52,456 bases of DNA, from contig JACQBG010000048.1 of assembly GCA_016194585.1 (NCBI GenBank), positions 1 to 52,456 of the forward strand, written 5' to 3'. How positions within the stretch are numbered: position 1 is the first letter of the stretch; the number at the start of each line of letters is the position of its first letter. Below the pieces are notes generated by a model. It had not been told where the DNA came from. It searched no databases and saw only the letters and a program-made list of their open reading frames with translations. The DNA is from Gemmatimonadota bacterium (GTDB taxonomy: Bacteria; Gemmatimonadota; Gemmatimonadetes; Gemmatimonadales; Gemmatimonadaceae). The position numbers were made by a program, and so were the translations under genes. This document shows positions 44,520-52,456 of the stretch, piece after piece.

Positions 44520-47264
44520 CTAGATGGCGCGCATCACGCCCGAGGCGCGCTTGGGTCCGGAACGCGACGGCGACGCGAGCGCCTCCTCGACGATGCGCGC
44601 CTGTTCCTCGGTGTGGTGTGCCTGGTAGCCTTCGGCGGGACTCGCCCGTTCCGGGCGCCCGACGTAGCGGATCACGAGCGCGTTGCCGACGGAGCCGCGC
44701 AGGCGCGGCGCGACGTAGGTCCACGCGCCCATGTTCTTCGGCTCTTCCTGCGCCCAGACGATCTCGTTCGCCTGCGGGTACAGGTCGAGCGCGCGCGACA
44801 CGTCCCCGTGCGGCCAGGGGTAGAGCTCCTCGACGCGCACGACGGCGACATCGTCGGGCACCGCCTTGGCGACGAGGTCGTAGTACACTTTCCCCGTGCA
44901 GAAGACGATGCGGCGCACCTCGTTGCGCTTCGCGGCGCCCTTCGGGTCGTCGATCACCGTCTGGAAGCCGCCGTGGGCGAGGTCGTGCAGCGTGCTCGAC
45001 GCGTCGGCGAGGCGCAGCAGCGACTTGGGCTGCATGAGCACGAGCGGACGGCGCGGACGCAACCGCGCCTGGAGCCGCAGCACGTGGAAGTACTGCGCCG
45101 GCGTCGACGGATACGCGACGCGGAAATTCCCTTCCGCACAGAGTTGGAGGAACCGCTCGAGTCGCGCGCTCGAGTGCTCGGGCCCCTGCCCCTCGTAGCC
45201 GTGCGGCAGCAAGAGCACGAGCCCCGAGTCCTGTCCCCACTTCGCGCGGTCGGCGCTGAGGAACTGGTCGATGATCGGCTGGGCGACGTTGGCGAAGTCG
45301 CCGAACTGCGCCTCCCACAGCGTGAGCGTGTCCTCGGCGGCGCAGCTGTAGCCGTACTCGAAGCCCATCACCGCCGTCTCGCTCAGCGCCGAGTTGTAGA
45401 TCTCGAATCGCGCCGCCACGCCGTCGAGGTGCTGCAGCGGGGTGTAGGTGCCGCCGTTGGCGACGTCGTGGAGCACCGCGTGGCGGTGCGAGAAGGTGCC
45501 GCGCTCCGCGTCCTGCCCCGACATGCGCACGGCCGTGCCCTCACCGAGGATCGACGCGAAGGCGAGCGCCTCGGCGTGCCCCCAGTCGATGCCGCCCGCG
45601 TCGCCGACGGCGTCGCGCCGCCGGAGCAGCTGCTTGGCGAGGCGCGGGTGCGGCGTGAACGACGCGGGCCATTCGAGCAGCGCGTCGTTGAACGCGACGA
45701 GCTTCTCCGTCGAGACCGCCGTCGCCGGGAGCACGACGGGCGTCTGGGCGCCCTCGTAGTCGCTCTCGGAGGTGCCGTGGTCGGCCTTCGACTGGTCGAA
45801 GAGTTCGGCGAACCGCGTCGCGACCTTCTGCTCGGCCGCGTCAACGTCGGCCTGCGTGCAGACGCCCTCGTGCACGAGCCGCGAGCCCCACACCTGACGG
45901 GGGGTCGGATGGGCTTTCACCTTGTCGTACAGCTGCGGCTGCGTGTACGCCGGTTCGTCGGCCTCGTTGTGGCCGTGGCGTCGGTAGCCCACGAGGTCGA
46001 CGAGGAAGTCCTTGCCGAACTGGTTGCGGTACGCGACGGCGATGCGCATGGCGATGACGCACGCCTCGGCGTCGTCGGCGTTGACGTGGATGATCGGGCA
46101 CTCGAAGCCCTTGGCCACGTCGCTCGCGTAGCGCGTCGACCGCGAGTCGATGGGGTCGGTGGTGAAGCCGACCTGGTTGTTGACGATGATGTGCAGCGTG
46201 CCGCCGACGCCGTAGGCGCGGAGCCGCGCGAGGTTGAACGTCTCGGCGACGATCCCTTCGCCCGGGAAGGCGGCGTCGCCGTGGATGCACACGGGTACCA
46301 CGGCGCGGGTGTCCAGTCCGTCCTCGGTGCGCTGGTGCGCGCGGGCGTAGCCCTGCAGCACCGGGTTCACGATCTCGAGATGGCTCGGGTTCGGCAGCAG
46401 CGAGACGTGCACCACGTGGCCGTTGGCGGTGTGGCGCGCGCCCTCGTAGCCGAGGTGGTACTTCACGTCACCAGTCGAGATGTCCTCGAGGTGGTCGTGG
46501 CGCCCCTGGAACTCGCCGAAGATCTGGACGACGGGCTTGCCGAGCACGTGCGCGAGCACGTTGATGCGGCCGCGGTGCGCCATCGAGATGGCGACGTGGT
46601 GCGAACCGGAGGCCGCCGCCTCGTCGATGGCCGCGTCGAGCATCGGCACGAGCGCGTCGGTGCCTTCGATGGAGAAGCGCTTGTAGTTCGGGAAGGCGCG
46701 GCCGATGAAGCGCTCGAGCCCGTCCACTTCGCTGATGCGGACGAGCAGCGCCTTCTTCTCGTCGACGGTGAGCGGGCGCGTCAGCTGTTCGGCGGTGAAC
46801 AGGGCGCGGAACCAGGCGCGCTCCTCCTCGTGGCCGAGGTGCGTGTACTCGACGCCGAGGTTGCGGCAGTAGCGGAAGCGCAGCCGCTCGGCGACGTCGC
46901 GCCCGGTGGCGAGGTGCGGCCAGCCGAGGGCGGCACCCGTGACGACGTCGAGGTCGGCGTCGGTGATGCCGTGGAATTCCGGGGTGAGCTCCGCGGCGCC
47001 CGGCGGCGGCGCCCCGAGCGGGTCGAGCTGCACGGCGAGATGGCCGTACTGCCGGATGGCGTTGGTGTAGCGGGCCACCCCGGCGACCTTGCGGGCGAAC
47101 TCCTGCTCGTCGCCGCCCGCGGTCGCGGGCGCGCCGCCGAGGCGCTCGGCGAGCCGGAAGAACTGCCGCCACGACTCGTCGACCGACGCCGGATCGCGAC
47201 GATACGACTCGAACAACTCTTCGATATACGCGTCGTTGAACGCGCTGGAGACCGGTTCTGACAT
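44520..47264 (-). CDS. sucA: 2-oxoglutarate dehydrogenase E1 component
   Basis: A 914-residue thiamine-diphosphate enzyme that decarboxylates 2-oxoglutarate in the TCA cycle. The N-terminal E2-binding arm is AYIEELFESYRRDPASVDES. ThDP/metal region: SMAHRGRINVLAHVLGKP, HGDAAFPGEGIVAETFN, VNNQVGFTT and VDLVGYRRHGHNEADEP. C-terminal segments are EAQFGDFANVAQPIIDQF, LLLPHGYEGQGPEHSSAR and WAQEEPKNMGAW. Length is close to the E. coli protein. sucB is not in the window. The start stands 6 nt after TAGATT with no ribosome site; the PIG-L relic follows 25 bases downstream. Confidence 0.97.
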   Translation of the reverse strand: MSEPVSSAFNDAYIEELFESYRRDPASVDESWRQFFRLAERLGGAPATAGGDEQEFARKVAGVARYTNAIRQYGHLAVQLDPLGAPPPGAAELTPEFHGITDADLDVVTGAALGWPHLATGRDVAERLRFRYCRNLGVEYTHLGHEEERAWFRALFTAEQLTRPLTVDEKKALLVRISEVDGLERFIGRAFPNYKRFSIEGTDALVPMLDAAIDEAAASGSHHVAISMAHRGRINVLAHVLGKPVVQIFGEFQGRHDHLEDISTGDVKYHLGYEGARHTANGHVVHVSLLPNPSHLEIVNPVLQGYARAHQRTEDGLDTRAVVPVCIHGDAAFPGEGIVAETFNLARLRAYGVGGTLHIIVNNQVGFTTDPIDSRSTRYASDVAKGFECPIIHVNADDAEACVIAMRIAVAYRNQFGKDFLVDLVGYRRHGHNEADEPAYTQPQLYDKVKAHPTPRQVWGSRLVHEGVCTQADVDAAEQKVATRFAELFDQSKADHGTSESDYEGAQTPVVLPATAVSTEKLVAFNDALLEWPASFTPHPRLAKQLLRRRDAVGDAGGIDWGHAEALAFASILGEGTAVRMSGQDAERGTFSHRHAVLHDVANGGTYTPLQHLDGVAARFEIYNSALSETAVMGFEYGYSCAAEDTLTLWEAQFGDFANVAQPIIDQFLSADRAKWGQDSGLVLLLPHGYEGQGPEHSSARLERFLQLCAEGNFRVAYPSTPAQYFHVLRLQARLRPRRPLVLMQPKSLLRLADASSTLHDLAHGGFQTVIDDPKGAAKRNEVRRIVFCTGKVYYDLVAKAVPDDVAVVRVEELYPWPHGDVSRALDLYPQANEIVWAQEEPKNMGAWTYVAPRLRGSVGNALVIRYVGRPERASPAEGYQAHHTEEQARIVEEALASPSRSGPKRASGVMRAI

Positions 47265-47270
47265 GGCTGA

Positions 47271-47276
47271 AATCTA
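47271..47276 (-). promoter_or_regulatory. TAGATT -10-like element 6 nt before sucA
   Basis: TAGATTTC on the minus strand ends 6 nt before the sucA ATG. Immediately upstream, 47278-47294, a CCCCC/GGGGG inverted repeat with a 7-nt loop may act as a weak terminator for the preceding minus-strand gene. Positions imply a leaderless sucA mRNA. Confidence 0.55.
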
Positions 47277-47303
47277 ACCCCCATTCCAAGGGGGGCGGCC
47301 GTG

Positions 47304-49400
47304 CTAATCCGAGGCCGGGAGGGAGGCGGGTTTCGCCCCGGCTCCGAAGGACGCGCGGCGGTCGCGGCGGTGCAGGAGCCACACGGCGAGTGCATACAGC
47401 GCGAGCGCCATCCAGCTCAGGGCCTCGAGTCCGAACGCCATCGAGGCGTACTCGAGCACACCCCCCGCGACGGCCCCGAGGATGTTGTAGGCGAGCCCCG
47501 CCGTCGGGTGCCGCTGTGCCGCATAGGCCCGCGAGAAGAGGTACGATGCGGCGAGGATCGGGAAGCCGACGTACCCGCCCGCGACGAGCCAGCGCATCCA
47601 CGGCGCGACCGACGTGAGCGCGGCCGGCCGCACGATCGTCGAGGCCGCGAGCAGCACGGCGAGCGTGCCGAGGGCGAGCGCCGGGGGCGGCATGACGCCG
47701 CGATCGGTGGAGATTGCGGCCAACAGCGCGACGGCCAGGATCGCGGCGATGACGGCGGCGTTCACCGTCCACGTGGAACCGAACAGCAGGGAGAGCGTGG
47801 TGATGCTCTTCGTCTCGAGCAGCAGGAACCCGGCGCCGATGAGGAAGAGCGGCCAGTCCGGGGCGGCGAGAGCGCGGCGTCCGCCGCCGGCGGCGACGAA
47901 GCCGAGCGCGAGCACGAGCACCATGGCGATGATCGCGGCGTAGTGCGTCGGCAGGCGGCGGCCCCGCAGGTACGGGAAGGGCCAGTCGTCGGTCGAGAGC
48001 CGGAGCTGCATGCGCAGCGGATCGCCTGGCGCGACGGCCGGCGCTCCCTGGGCGCCGGCGCCGGCGACGAACGTGTACGAGAACAGCCAGTCGGTGTCGG
48101 CCGTGAGCACGCGCGGCGGTTTTCCGAACGCTTGTTCGAGATTCTGGAAGAGGCGCGCGGCGATGAACCAGAGACCGGAGAGATGGTACATCACGACCGA
48201 GCCGTCGGGGTGCAGCGCGGCGCGCGCGGCGCGGAACGACTCCTGCGTGTAGACGTAGTTGTCGAGTCGCACCGAGTTCATGCCGCCGAGCAGCGTTTGG
48301 CTGTCGAGCGTGCCGAAGGTGATCACGTCGTAGTGACGCGGCGGCGCGCGGAGGAACGCGCGCGCGTCGGTCACCACGAGGTGCACGCGCGGATCGTCGT
48401 ACGGGTGCATCGGGTGCGACGCCTTGCCGATGCGCGCGATGACAGGGTCGATCTCGACGGCGTCGATGTACTTCGCGCCGAGGCCGAGCAGGATCGCGAG
48501 ATCGTTGCCCGTCCCCGCGCCGACGACGAGGACCGTGTCGAGGCGGCTCACGAAGCGGTACGGACGCTCGTAGCCCACCTTCTGGTCGGCGATCCGCGGC
48601 GATTCGGCGCCGCGCGAGAAGTCGAGCATCACCTGGTGGAGCGCGCCGTTCACGTTGAGCGTGGTCGCGCCGGGCAGTCCCTGCGGCTCCGTCGTGATGC
48701 GGTAGTAGGGCGACCAGATCTCGTCGTGCGTCGACCCGAGCCGGGCGGTGATGCCGATGGCCACGGCGAAGCCGGCCGCCGACAGCGCGACGAGCGCGCG
48801 CCGCGGCCACACGAGCGCGAGCCAAACCACCGCCGCCGTCGCGAACCACGCCACGGGGGGCGTCGACCACGCGCTCATCATCGTGAACGAGAGCACACCG
48901 ACGAGGCTGCCCCCGAGGTCGGCCGCGTATGCCGGCAGCGCGCGCCACGGCGCCATCGCGGCGCCGAGCAGCGCGCCCAGCGGCACGAAGCAGGCGGCGG
49001 TGAGCGCGAACAGTCCGACGACCGTGAGCGAGAGCGGCACGTGGCGTCCCGCCGCCGGACCCGTGTCGACGCCCCAGAGCCACTCGAGGCCGTCGGTGCG
49101 CACGTCGATGGCCGCGCCGGCCAGGTACGCCGTGAACCCGAACAGCAGCACGAGCAGCACGGGCATCGTCCATCGGAGCCGCCCGGCGTGCCGCGACCGC
49201 AGCAGCCCCGTGCCCATGCCGAGGAACGCCGCGATGATGACGAAGTTCGTGTAGAACGCGAACACGCGCACGTAGCCCGCGAGGAAGCGGATGAGCGCGA
49301 GTTCGAGGAAGAGGATCAGCCACGACGTCGCGGCGATGCGCGCGACGACGTGCGCCGGAGGGCCGCGACGCGATCCCGCCGCGGTCGTGTCTTCGATCAA
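47304..49400 (-). CDS. Membrane protein with an internal spermidine-synthase-like methyltransferase fold
   Basis: An approximately 698-residue fusion. About seven hydrophobic helices come first (ATSWLILFLELALIRFLAGY onward). A soluble SpeE-like domain (about 270-500) has the nucleotide-binding motif VLVVGAGTGNDLAILL, acidic DAVEIDPVIARIG and the gate-loop-like FGTLDSQTLLGGMNSVRL. A further set of hydrophobic helices ends the protein. The family is broadly distributed and mostly uncharacterised; polyamine synthesis is not assured because the gate residues differ from soluble SpeE. TTG 49400 overlaps the kinase stop (TTGA); an internal GTG is possible. Confidence 0.82.
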   Translation of the reverse strand: MIEDTTAAGSRRGPPAHVVARIAATSWLILFLELALIRFLAGYVRVFAFYTNFVIIAAFLGMGTGLLRSRHAGRLRWTMPVLLVLLFGFTAYLAGAAIDVRTDGLEWLWGVDTGPAAGRHVPLSLTVVGLFALTAACFVPLGALLGAAMAPWRALPAYAADLGGSLVGVLSFTMMSAWSTPPVAWFATAAVVWLALVWPRRALVALSAAGFAVAIGITARLGSTHDEIWSPYYRITTEPQGLPGATTLNVNGALHQVMLDFSRGAESPRIADQKVGYERPYRFVSRLDTVLVVGAGTGNDLAILLGLGAKYIDAVEIDPVIARIGKASHPMHPYDDPRVHLVVTDARAFLRAPPRHYDVITFGTLDSQTLLGGMNSVRLDNYVYTQESFRAARAALHPDGSVVMYHLSGLWFIAARLFQNLEQAFGKPPRVLTADTDWLFSYTFVAGAGAQGAPAVAPGDPLRMQLRLSTDDWPFPYLRGRRLPTHYAAIIAMVLVLALGFVAAGGGRRALAAPDWPLFLIGAGFLLLETKSITTLSLLFGSTWTVNAAVIAAILAVALLAAISTDRGVMPPPALALGTLAVLLAASTIVRPAALTSVAPWMRWLVAGGYVGFPILAASYLFSRAYAAQRHPTAGLAYNILGAVAGGVLEYASMAFGLEALSWMALALYALAVWLLHRRDRRASFGAGAKPASLPASD

Positions 49401-51436
49401 CCGAGGGCTGCCAGCAGGTCGTGGAGCTCGGTCGCCGACTGCGGACGCTCCTCGGGTTTCTTGGCCAACGTGCGCATGACGAGGTCGGACAGCGCCTGCG
49501 GCACCTCGGGGTTCACGGTCGACGGGGGCACCGGCGTCTCCTCGAGGAGCTTGGCGATGAGCGCGTACTGGTTCTCCGCCGAGAGCGGGGTCGCCCCCGT
49601 GAGGCATTCGTAGATCACGCAACCGGCCGAGTAGATGTCGGCGCGGGCGTCGATCTCACCGCCCATCAACTGCTCCGGAGCCATGTACTCGGGCGTGCCG
49701 ACGACCATGCCGGCCTGCGTCATCCCCTCGGTGCGCGTCGCGAGGCGGGCGATGCCGAAGTCCATGACCTTCAGCACGCCGTCGGGCTCGACGACCATGT
49801 TGTGCGGCTTCACGTCGCGATGGATGACCCCCTGTTCGTGGGCCACCTCGAGCGCGCGGCACAGCTGCTTCGCCACCGAGAGCGTGACCGGCACGGGAAG
49901 GCGCCCGCGCTCCCGGATGAGCTGCTTGAGCGACTTCCCCTCGACGTACTCCATCGTGATGAAGTACACGCCGCCGTACTCGCCGAGGTCGTGGGTGCGG
50001 ACGACGTTGCGGTGCGAGATGCGACGCGCGAGGCGGATCTCGCTCTTGAACCGGTCGAGCGCGAGGGGATCGCGCGAAAGGACCTCGTCCTTGAGCGTCT
50101 TGATGGCGACGACGTCGCCGAGTTCGGTGTCGACCGCCTTGAACACGGACCCCATCCCGCCGACGCCGAGGAGTTCCTTCACGTCGTAGCGGATGGCGAA
50201 CCGCGACCCCGGCGTCACGCCGGCCTCGCGGGCGGCGAGCTGCATGCTGCGTCGCGCCGCCTCGATCTGCACCGTGCGCGCCTCGGCGGGATCCGACGGA
50301 CCGCTGAGGAACTCCACGAGCGACTGCTTCTCGCGGAGGTCGGCGAGCATCGCGCGGAAGGCGTCGGCGAGCGTGCCGATCTCGCCCGTGGCGCGCACCG
50401 TGATGTCGGCCGAGTAGTCGCCGTCGGCGGCGCGGCGCGTGGCTTCGACGAGCTGGTCGACGGGACGGGTCACCTGCCGCGCGATGCCGAACGAGAGCGC
50501 GCCCGCGATGACGAGGCCCGCCACGAACCCGAACAGGATGATCGTGCGTAACTGATTGAACGCCGCGAACTCCCGGTCGCGGCTCCGCAGCACCGCCACG
50601 CCACCGACCGGCCCGCCCGACGCGTTCAGGAGCCGGGAGCCGAGCGCGACGAACCGCTGCCCGGCGATCACCGGCTCGACGCGCATCGACGCCGAGTCGC
50701 CTTTCACCGGCGTCGCGGCGAGGTCGGCCACCAGCTTGGCGACCTCGGCGCCGCGCCCCACGGTGCTCGCCGCGACGTGCGGCTTGCCCTGCAGGTCGAG
50801 GGCGAAGAACACCACGTCGACGTCGCCGTTCCCCTTGATGGACGCGGCGAACGCGTTGTCGAGTGCCTTCGCCGCCATGAGCGTGCCGATCACCTGGTTC
50901 CCCGCGCCCGGGATGGGCACGGCGACGGCCTGGATGAGCGTGGTGTCGGTGACGTTCCCGTAGCCGGTGGCGAACTTCCCCTCGAGCGCCGTCCCGATGA
51001 GCGCCGAGCCGGAGAGGGTGTCGGCCGGTGCGCCCGGCTCATCGCTCTTCGCGAGGCGCACGCCCGCGGCGTCGGTGATCTGCACCCAATCGGCCCCCGT
51101 GCGATCGACCGCCTCCTGCGCCTGGTCGAGGACGTCGTTGGTGCGCTTCGATTCGACGAGGGAGCGGAATCCCGACCCGATGACGAACGTCTCGGCGTTG
51201 CGCCGCAGCGCCACGCCGCGCTCGGACAGCTTCGTGCCGACGATCTCGCGCGTGTTGCGGAGCGCCCGGTCCACCGCCTGGTCGGCGGTGCGATTGGCCG
51301 AGCGCCAGGTCAGCAGGAGGATGACGCCAAGCACCGCCGCGACGATCGCCGCGGTGCCGGCGAAGATCCTCGTGGAGAGGGTCAGTCCCCGGCTCGGCGT
51401 CGGAGCGCGCAGCGGTATGGTCTGGGTGTCAGTCAC
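49397..51436 (-). CDS. Receptor-type Ser/Thr protein kinase with extracytoplasmic sensor and HAMP domain
   Basis: A 679-residue transmembrane kinase. TM1 at about 22-43; a Cache-like periplasmic sensor of roughly 250 residues (WVQITDAAGVRLAKSDEPG inside); TM2 at about 299-319; HAMP at 320-372 (RQVTRPVDQLVEATRRAADG); kinase domain at 417-679. The catalytic set is complete: glycine loop GVGGMGSV, Lys446 (VAIKTL), HRDVKPHN (539-546), DFG (559-561) and the APE-like MAPEQ. The layout resembles a sensor histidine kinase with a Hanks-type output. GTG 51436 is 11 bases after the cupredoxin-like gene; the three minus-strand genes form a likely operon. Confidence 0.93.
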   Translation of the reverse strand: MTDTQTIPLRAPTPSRGLTLSTRIFAGTAAIVAAVLGVILLLTWRSANRTADQAVDRALRNTREIVGTKLSERGVALRRNAETFVIGSGFRSLVESKRTNDVLDQAQEAVDRTGADWVQITDAAGVRLAKSDEPGAPADTLSGSALIGTALEGKFATGYGNVTDTTLIQAVAVPIPGAGNQVIGTLMAAKALDNAFAASIKGNGDVDVVFFALDLQGKPHVAASTVGRGAEVAKLVADLAATPVKGDSASMRVEPVIAGQRFVALGSRLLNASGGPVGGVAVLRSRDREFAAFNQLRTIILFGFVAGLVIAGALSFGIARQVTRPVDQLVEATRRAADGDYSADITVRATGEIGTLADAFRAMLADLREKQSLVEFLSGPSDPAEARTVQIEAARRSMQLAAREAGVTPGSRFAIRYDVKELLGVGGMGSVFKAVDTELGDVVAIKTLKDEVLSRDPLALDRFKSEIRLARRISHRNVVRTHDLGEYGGVYFITMEYVEGKSLKQLIRERGRLPVPVTLSVAKQLCRALEVAHEQGVIHRDVKPHNMVVEPDGVLKVMDFGIARLATRTEGMTQAGMVVGTPEYMAPEQLMGGEIDARADIYSAGCVIYECLTGATPLSAENQYALIAKLLEETPVPPSTVNPEVPQALSDLVMRTLAKKPEERPQSATELHDLLAALG

Positions 51437-51447
51437 GTCTGGCGCGC

Positions 51448-52134
51448 TCAGTAGCGGATGGTGGCGTCGTAGTCCTTGCCGTTCTTGTTCTTGTGCGCGA
51501 GAAGGACGAACCCGCGTGCGTCGAGCGTGGTCTCGAGGTTCGTGACGCCGGACGCGGGCACCTCGAGCTCGCGGACGACTTCGGGCGTCCGCTCGTGCCA
51601 CGCGTGCATCTCATACCGGCCGGCCGGCACGCCGGCGACGGTCCAGCGGCCGTCGGCCGTCGCCTGCGCGTGCCAGGGCGTCGGCACCACCACCACGTAG
51701 CCGCTCATCTTCGCGTGGATGTTGCAGTAGATCGGGAAGACCCCCGCCTTCCGGAACTGCGTGCCCCGCGCGATGCCGCTGCCGTAGGTGCCGACGTCGA
51801 ACGCCCCGCCCGCCGCCGTCGAGAAGATGTTGTGGCTGAACGGATCCTGGTTCGGGAACTCGACCGTCGAACCGGGGGTGACGAGGCGGACGCGCGGCAC
51901 GAACGCCCGCCCGTTCATGGCGATCTGCGCCTTCGTCTCCGTGGTCCGCGCGGCGCCCGACTTGGGGATCAGGTAGACGATGGCGCTGGTGAAGTCGGTC
52001 GTCGTCTCCCCCGCCTTCTCCTGGATCGCGATGCGGCCGCTCACCGACCCTTGTGCAAGCAGGGGTGATGGGCGCACCGTGAGGACTGCGCACAGCAGCA
52101 CGACGTCGCGAAATACGCGGATGCGGACACTCAA
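51448..52134 (-). CDS. Secreted cupredoxin-like protein
   Basis: An approximately 228-residue exported protein (signal peptide RDVVLLCAVLTVRPSPLLAQ). The centre is a plastocyanin-like fold with candidate type 1 copper ligands His101 (PFSHNIFS), Cys137, His140 and Met143 (IYCNIHAKMSGY). A C-terminal carboxypeptidase-regulatory-like beta-sandwich follows (WTVAGVPAGRYEMHAWHERT). It may carry electrons or sense copper or redox state, and could be a partner of the kinase sensor. The start is uncertain: TTG 52134 gives a standard signal peptide and avoids overlap with the divergent porin start; GTG 52185 is the longer option. Confidence 0.82.
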   Translation of the reverse strand: MSVRIRVFRDVVLLCAVLTVRPSPLLAQGSVSGRIAIQEKAGETTTDFTSAIVYLIPKSGAARTTETKAQIAMNGRAFVPRVRLVTPGSTVEFPNQDPFSHNIFSTAAGGAFDVGTYGSGIARGTQFRKAGVFPIYCNIHAKMSGYVVVVPTPWHAQATADGRWTVAGVPAGRYEMHAWHERTPEVVRELEVPASGVTNLETTLDARGFVLLAHKNKNGKDYDATIRY

Positions 52135-52149
52135 CGCGCGGTGCCTCCG

Positions 52150-52456
52150 ATGAAACGCCTCTGGCGCAAGAACTGTAACCCACACGTTAGGTATCGGCGG
52201 ATACGCCGGTCAAGCTTGGGTGCCGCCGTCGTGCTCTGCATCGCGAGCGCGCCGCTCGCCGCGCAGGGCGGCCGCAAGACGGCCGCCGACAGCGCGAAGA
52301 GCGCCACCGACAGCGCGAAGGCCGCCGCCGACTCGCTGGCCGCACGCCTCGAGCGCGCCGAAGAGGCCATCCGGCTGCTGCAGCAGCAGGTCGCCGACCA
52401 GTCGGAGCACGCCGTCCAGACGCGCTCCCGGCTCTCGCTCGAGCTCAACGGCCTCG
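52150..52456 (+). CDS. Porin-like outer-membrane protein, N-terminal part (partial)
   Basis: An open frame from ATG 52150 that runs off the window. A basic start and hydrophobic core ending ASAPLAAQ form a signal peptide. It is followed by an Ala/Asp/Lys repeat (ADSAKS, TDSAKA) and a coiled coil (LAARLERAEEAIRLLQQQVA), then RSRLSLELNGL, where a beta-barrel would begin. This matches the layout of phosphate-selective-type porins (O/P family) with an N-terminal coiled coil. It diverges from the cupredoxin-like gene, with starts 15 bases apart, so their promoters must overlap coding sequence. Confidence 0.7.
   Translation, partial: MKRLWRKNCNPHVRYRRIRRSSLGAAVVLCIASAPLAAQGGRKTAADSAKSATDSAKAAADSLAARLERAEEAIRLLQQQVADQSEHAVQTRSRLSLELNGL

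Noticed and set aside
47278-47296. CCCCC/GGGGG repeat before sucA as a riboswitch or attenuator
   Set aside because: It is only 5 bp, lies upstream of the likely -10 element, and is better read as a weak terminator of the preceding gene.

Overview
The window is a high-GC (by eye about two thirds or more), densely coded bacterial chromosome segment. Its content is a membrane-rich Gram-negative-like repertoire: a DUF1800/DUF1501 secreted pair, a receptor-type Ser/Thr kinase, many TPR and two-component fragments, a porin start at the right edge, ThyX instead of ThyA, and an EF-G paralogue. Together these fit Gemmatimonadota best. That placement is inference from gene content; no rRNA or tRNA is present to confirm it.

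Layout. 1-4.4 kb (+): end of an unknown gene, squalene/phytoene synthase, Hsp20, a GlcD-like FAD oxidase, thyX. 4.5-7.3 kb (-): EF-G-like factor and an unknown protein. 7.6-11.7 kb (+): DUF1800 lipoprotein, Tat-exported DUF1501 protein, polysaccharide deacetylase. 11.9-16 kb: a regulatory patch with two TPR proteins, an unlisted 44-residue lipoprotein, an AraC-type regulator overlapping a receiver protein, and a short protein with a histidine-kinase dimerisation box but no ATPase domain. 16.3-17.8 kb: rho with an RG-rich N-terminus. 17.8-19.6 kb (-): a lower-GC two-gene cassette (AbiEii-like nucleotidyltransferase plus winged-helix protein) ending exactly on the rho stop codon. 19.6-22.6 kb (-): M20 dipeptidase and GT39-type glycosyltransferase. 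22.6-24.7 kb (+): DUF255 thioredoxin-fold protein.

24.7-30.4 kb holds all three genes of quinolinate-dependent NAD synthesis (nadA-nadC with a tiny zinc-ribbon gene, and nadB), split by a divergent copC-copD pair and an unknown secreted protein. 30.5-35 kb (+) is a four-gene nucleoside-type ABC importer with ATGA coupling throughout. 35-37.7 kb: acyltransferase 3 and an MFS exporter. 37.8-47.3 kb (-) is a long co-directional run: sucA, a PIG-L deacetylase gene broken by one frameshift and one amber codon, a 62-residue membrane protein, a Na+/solute symporter, NDH-2, a second ATPase-less histidine-kinase fragment, and an ANTAR response regulator. From the 3' end of the broken gene through the ANTAR gene, start and stop codons overlap at every junction but one. 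47.3-52.1 kb (-): cupredoxin-like secreted protein, receptor kinase, and a membrane-embedded spermidine-synthase-like protein. A porin-like gene starts at 52150 (+) and leaves the window.

The most noteworthy signals are these. A TAGATT-type -10 element recurs, and in several genes a -10-like hexamer lies only 5-8 nt before the start codon with no Shine-Dalgarno sequence, suggesting leaderless mRNAs. The rho-adjacent cassette looks like a toxin-antitoxin or abortive-infection module. Two operons carry DHp-only proteins beside receiver domains. The PIG-L gene is doubly broken. A small Cys-ended lipoprotein lies beside an AraC-like regulator. No CRISPR array, insertion sequence, rRNA or tRNA was seen.
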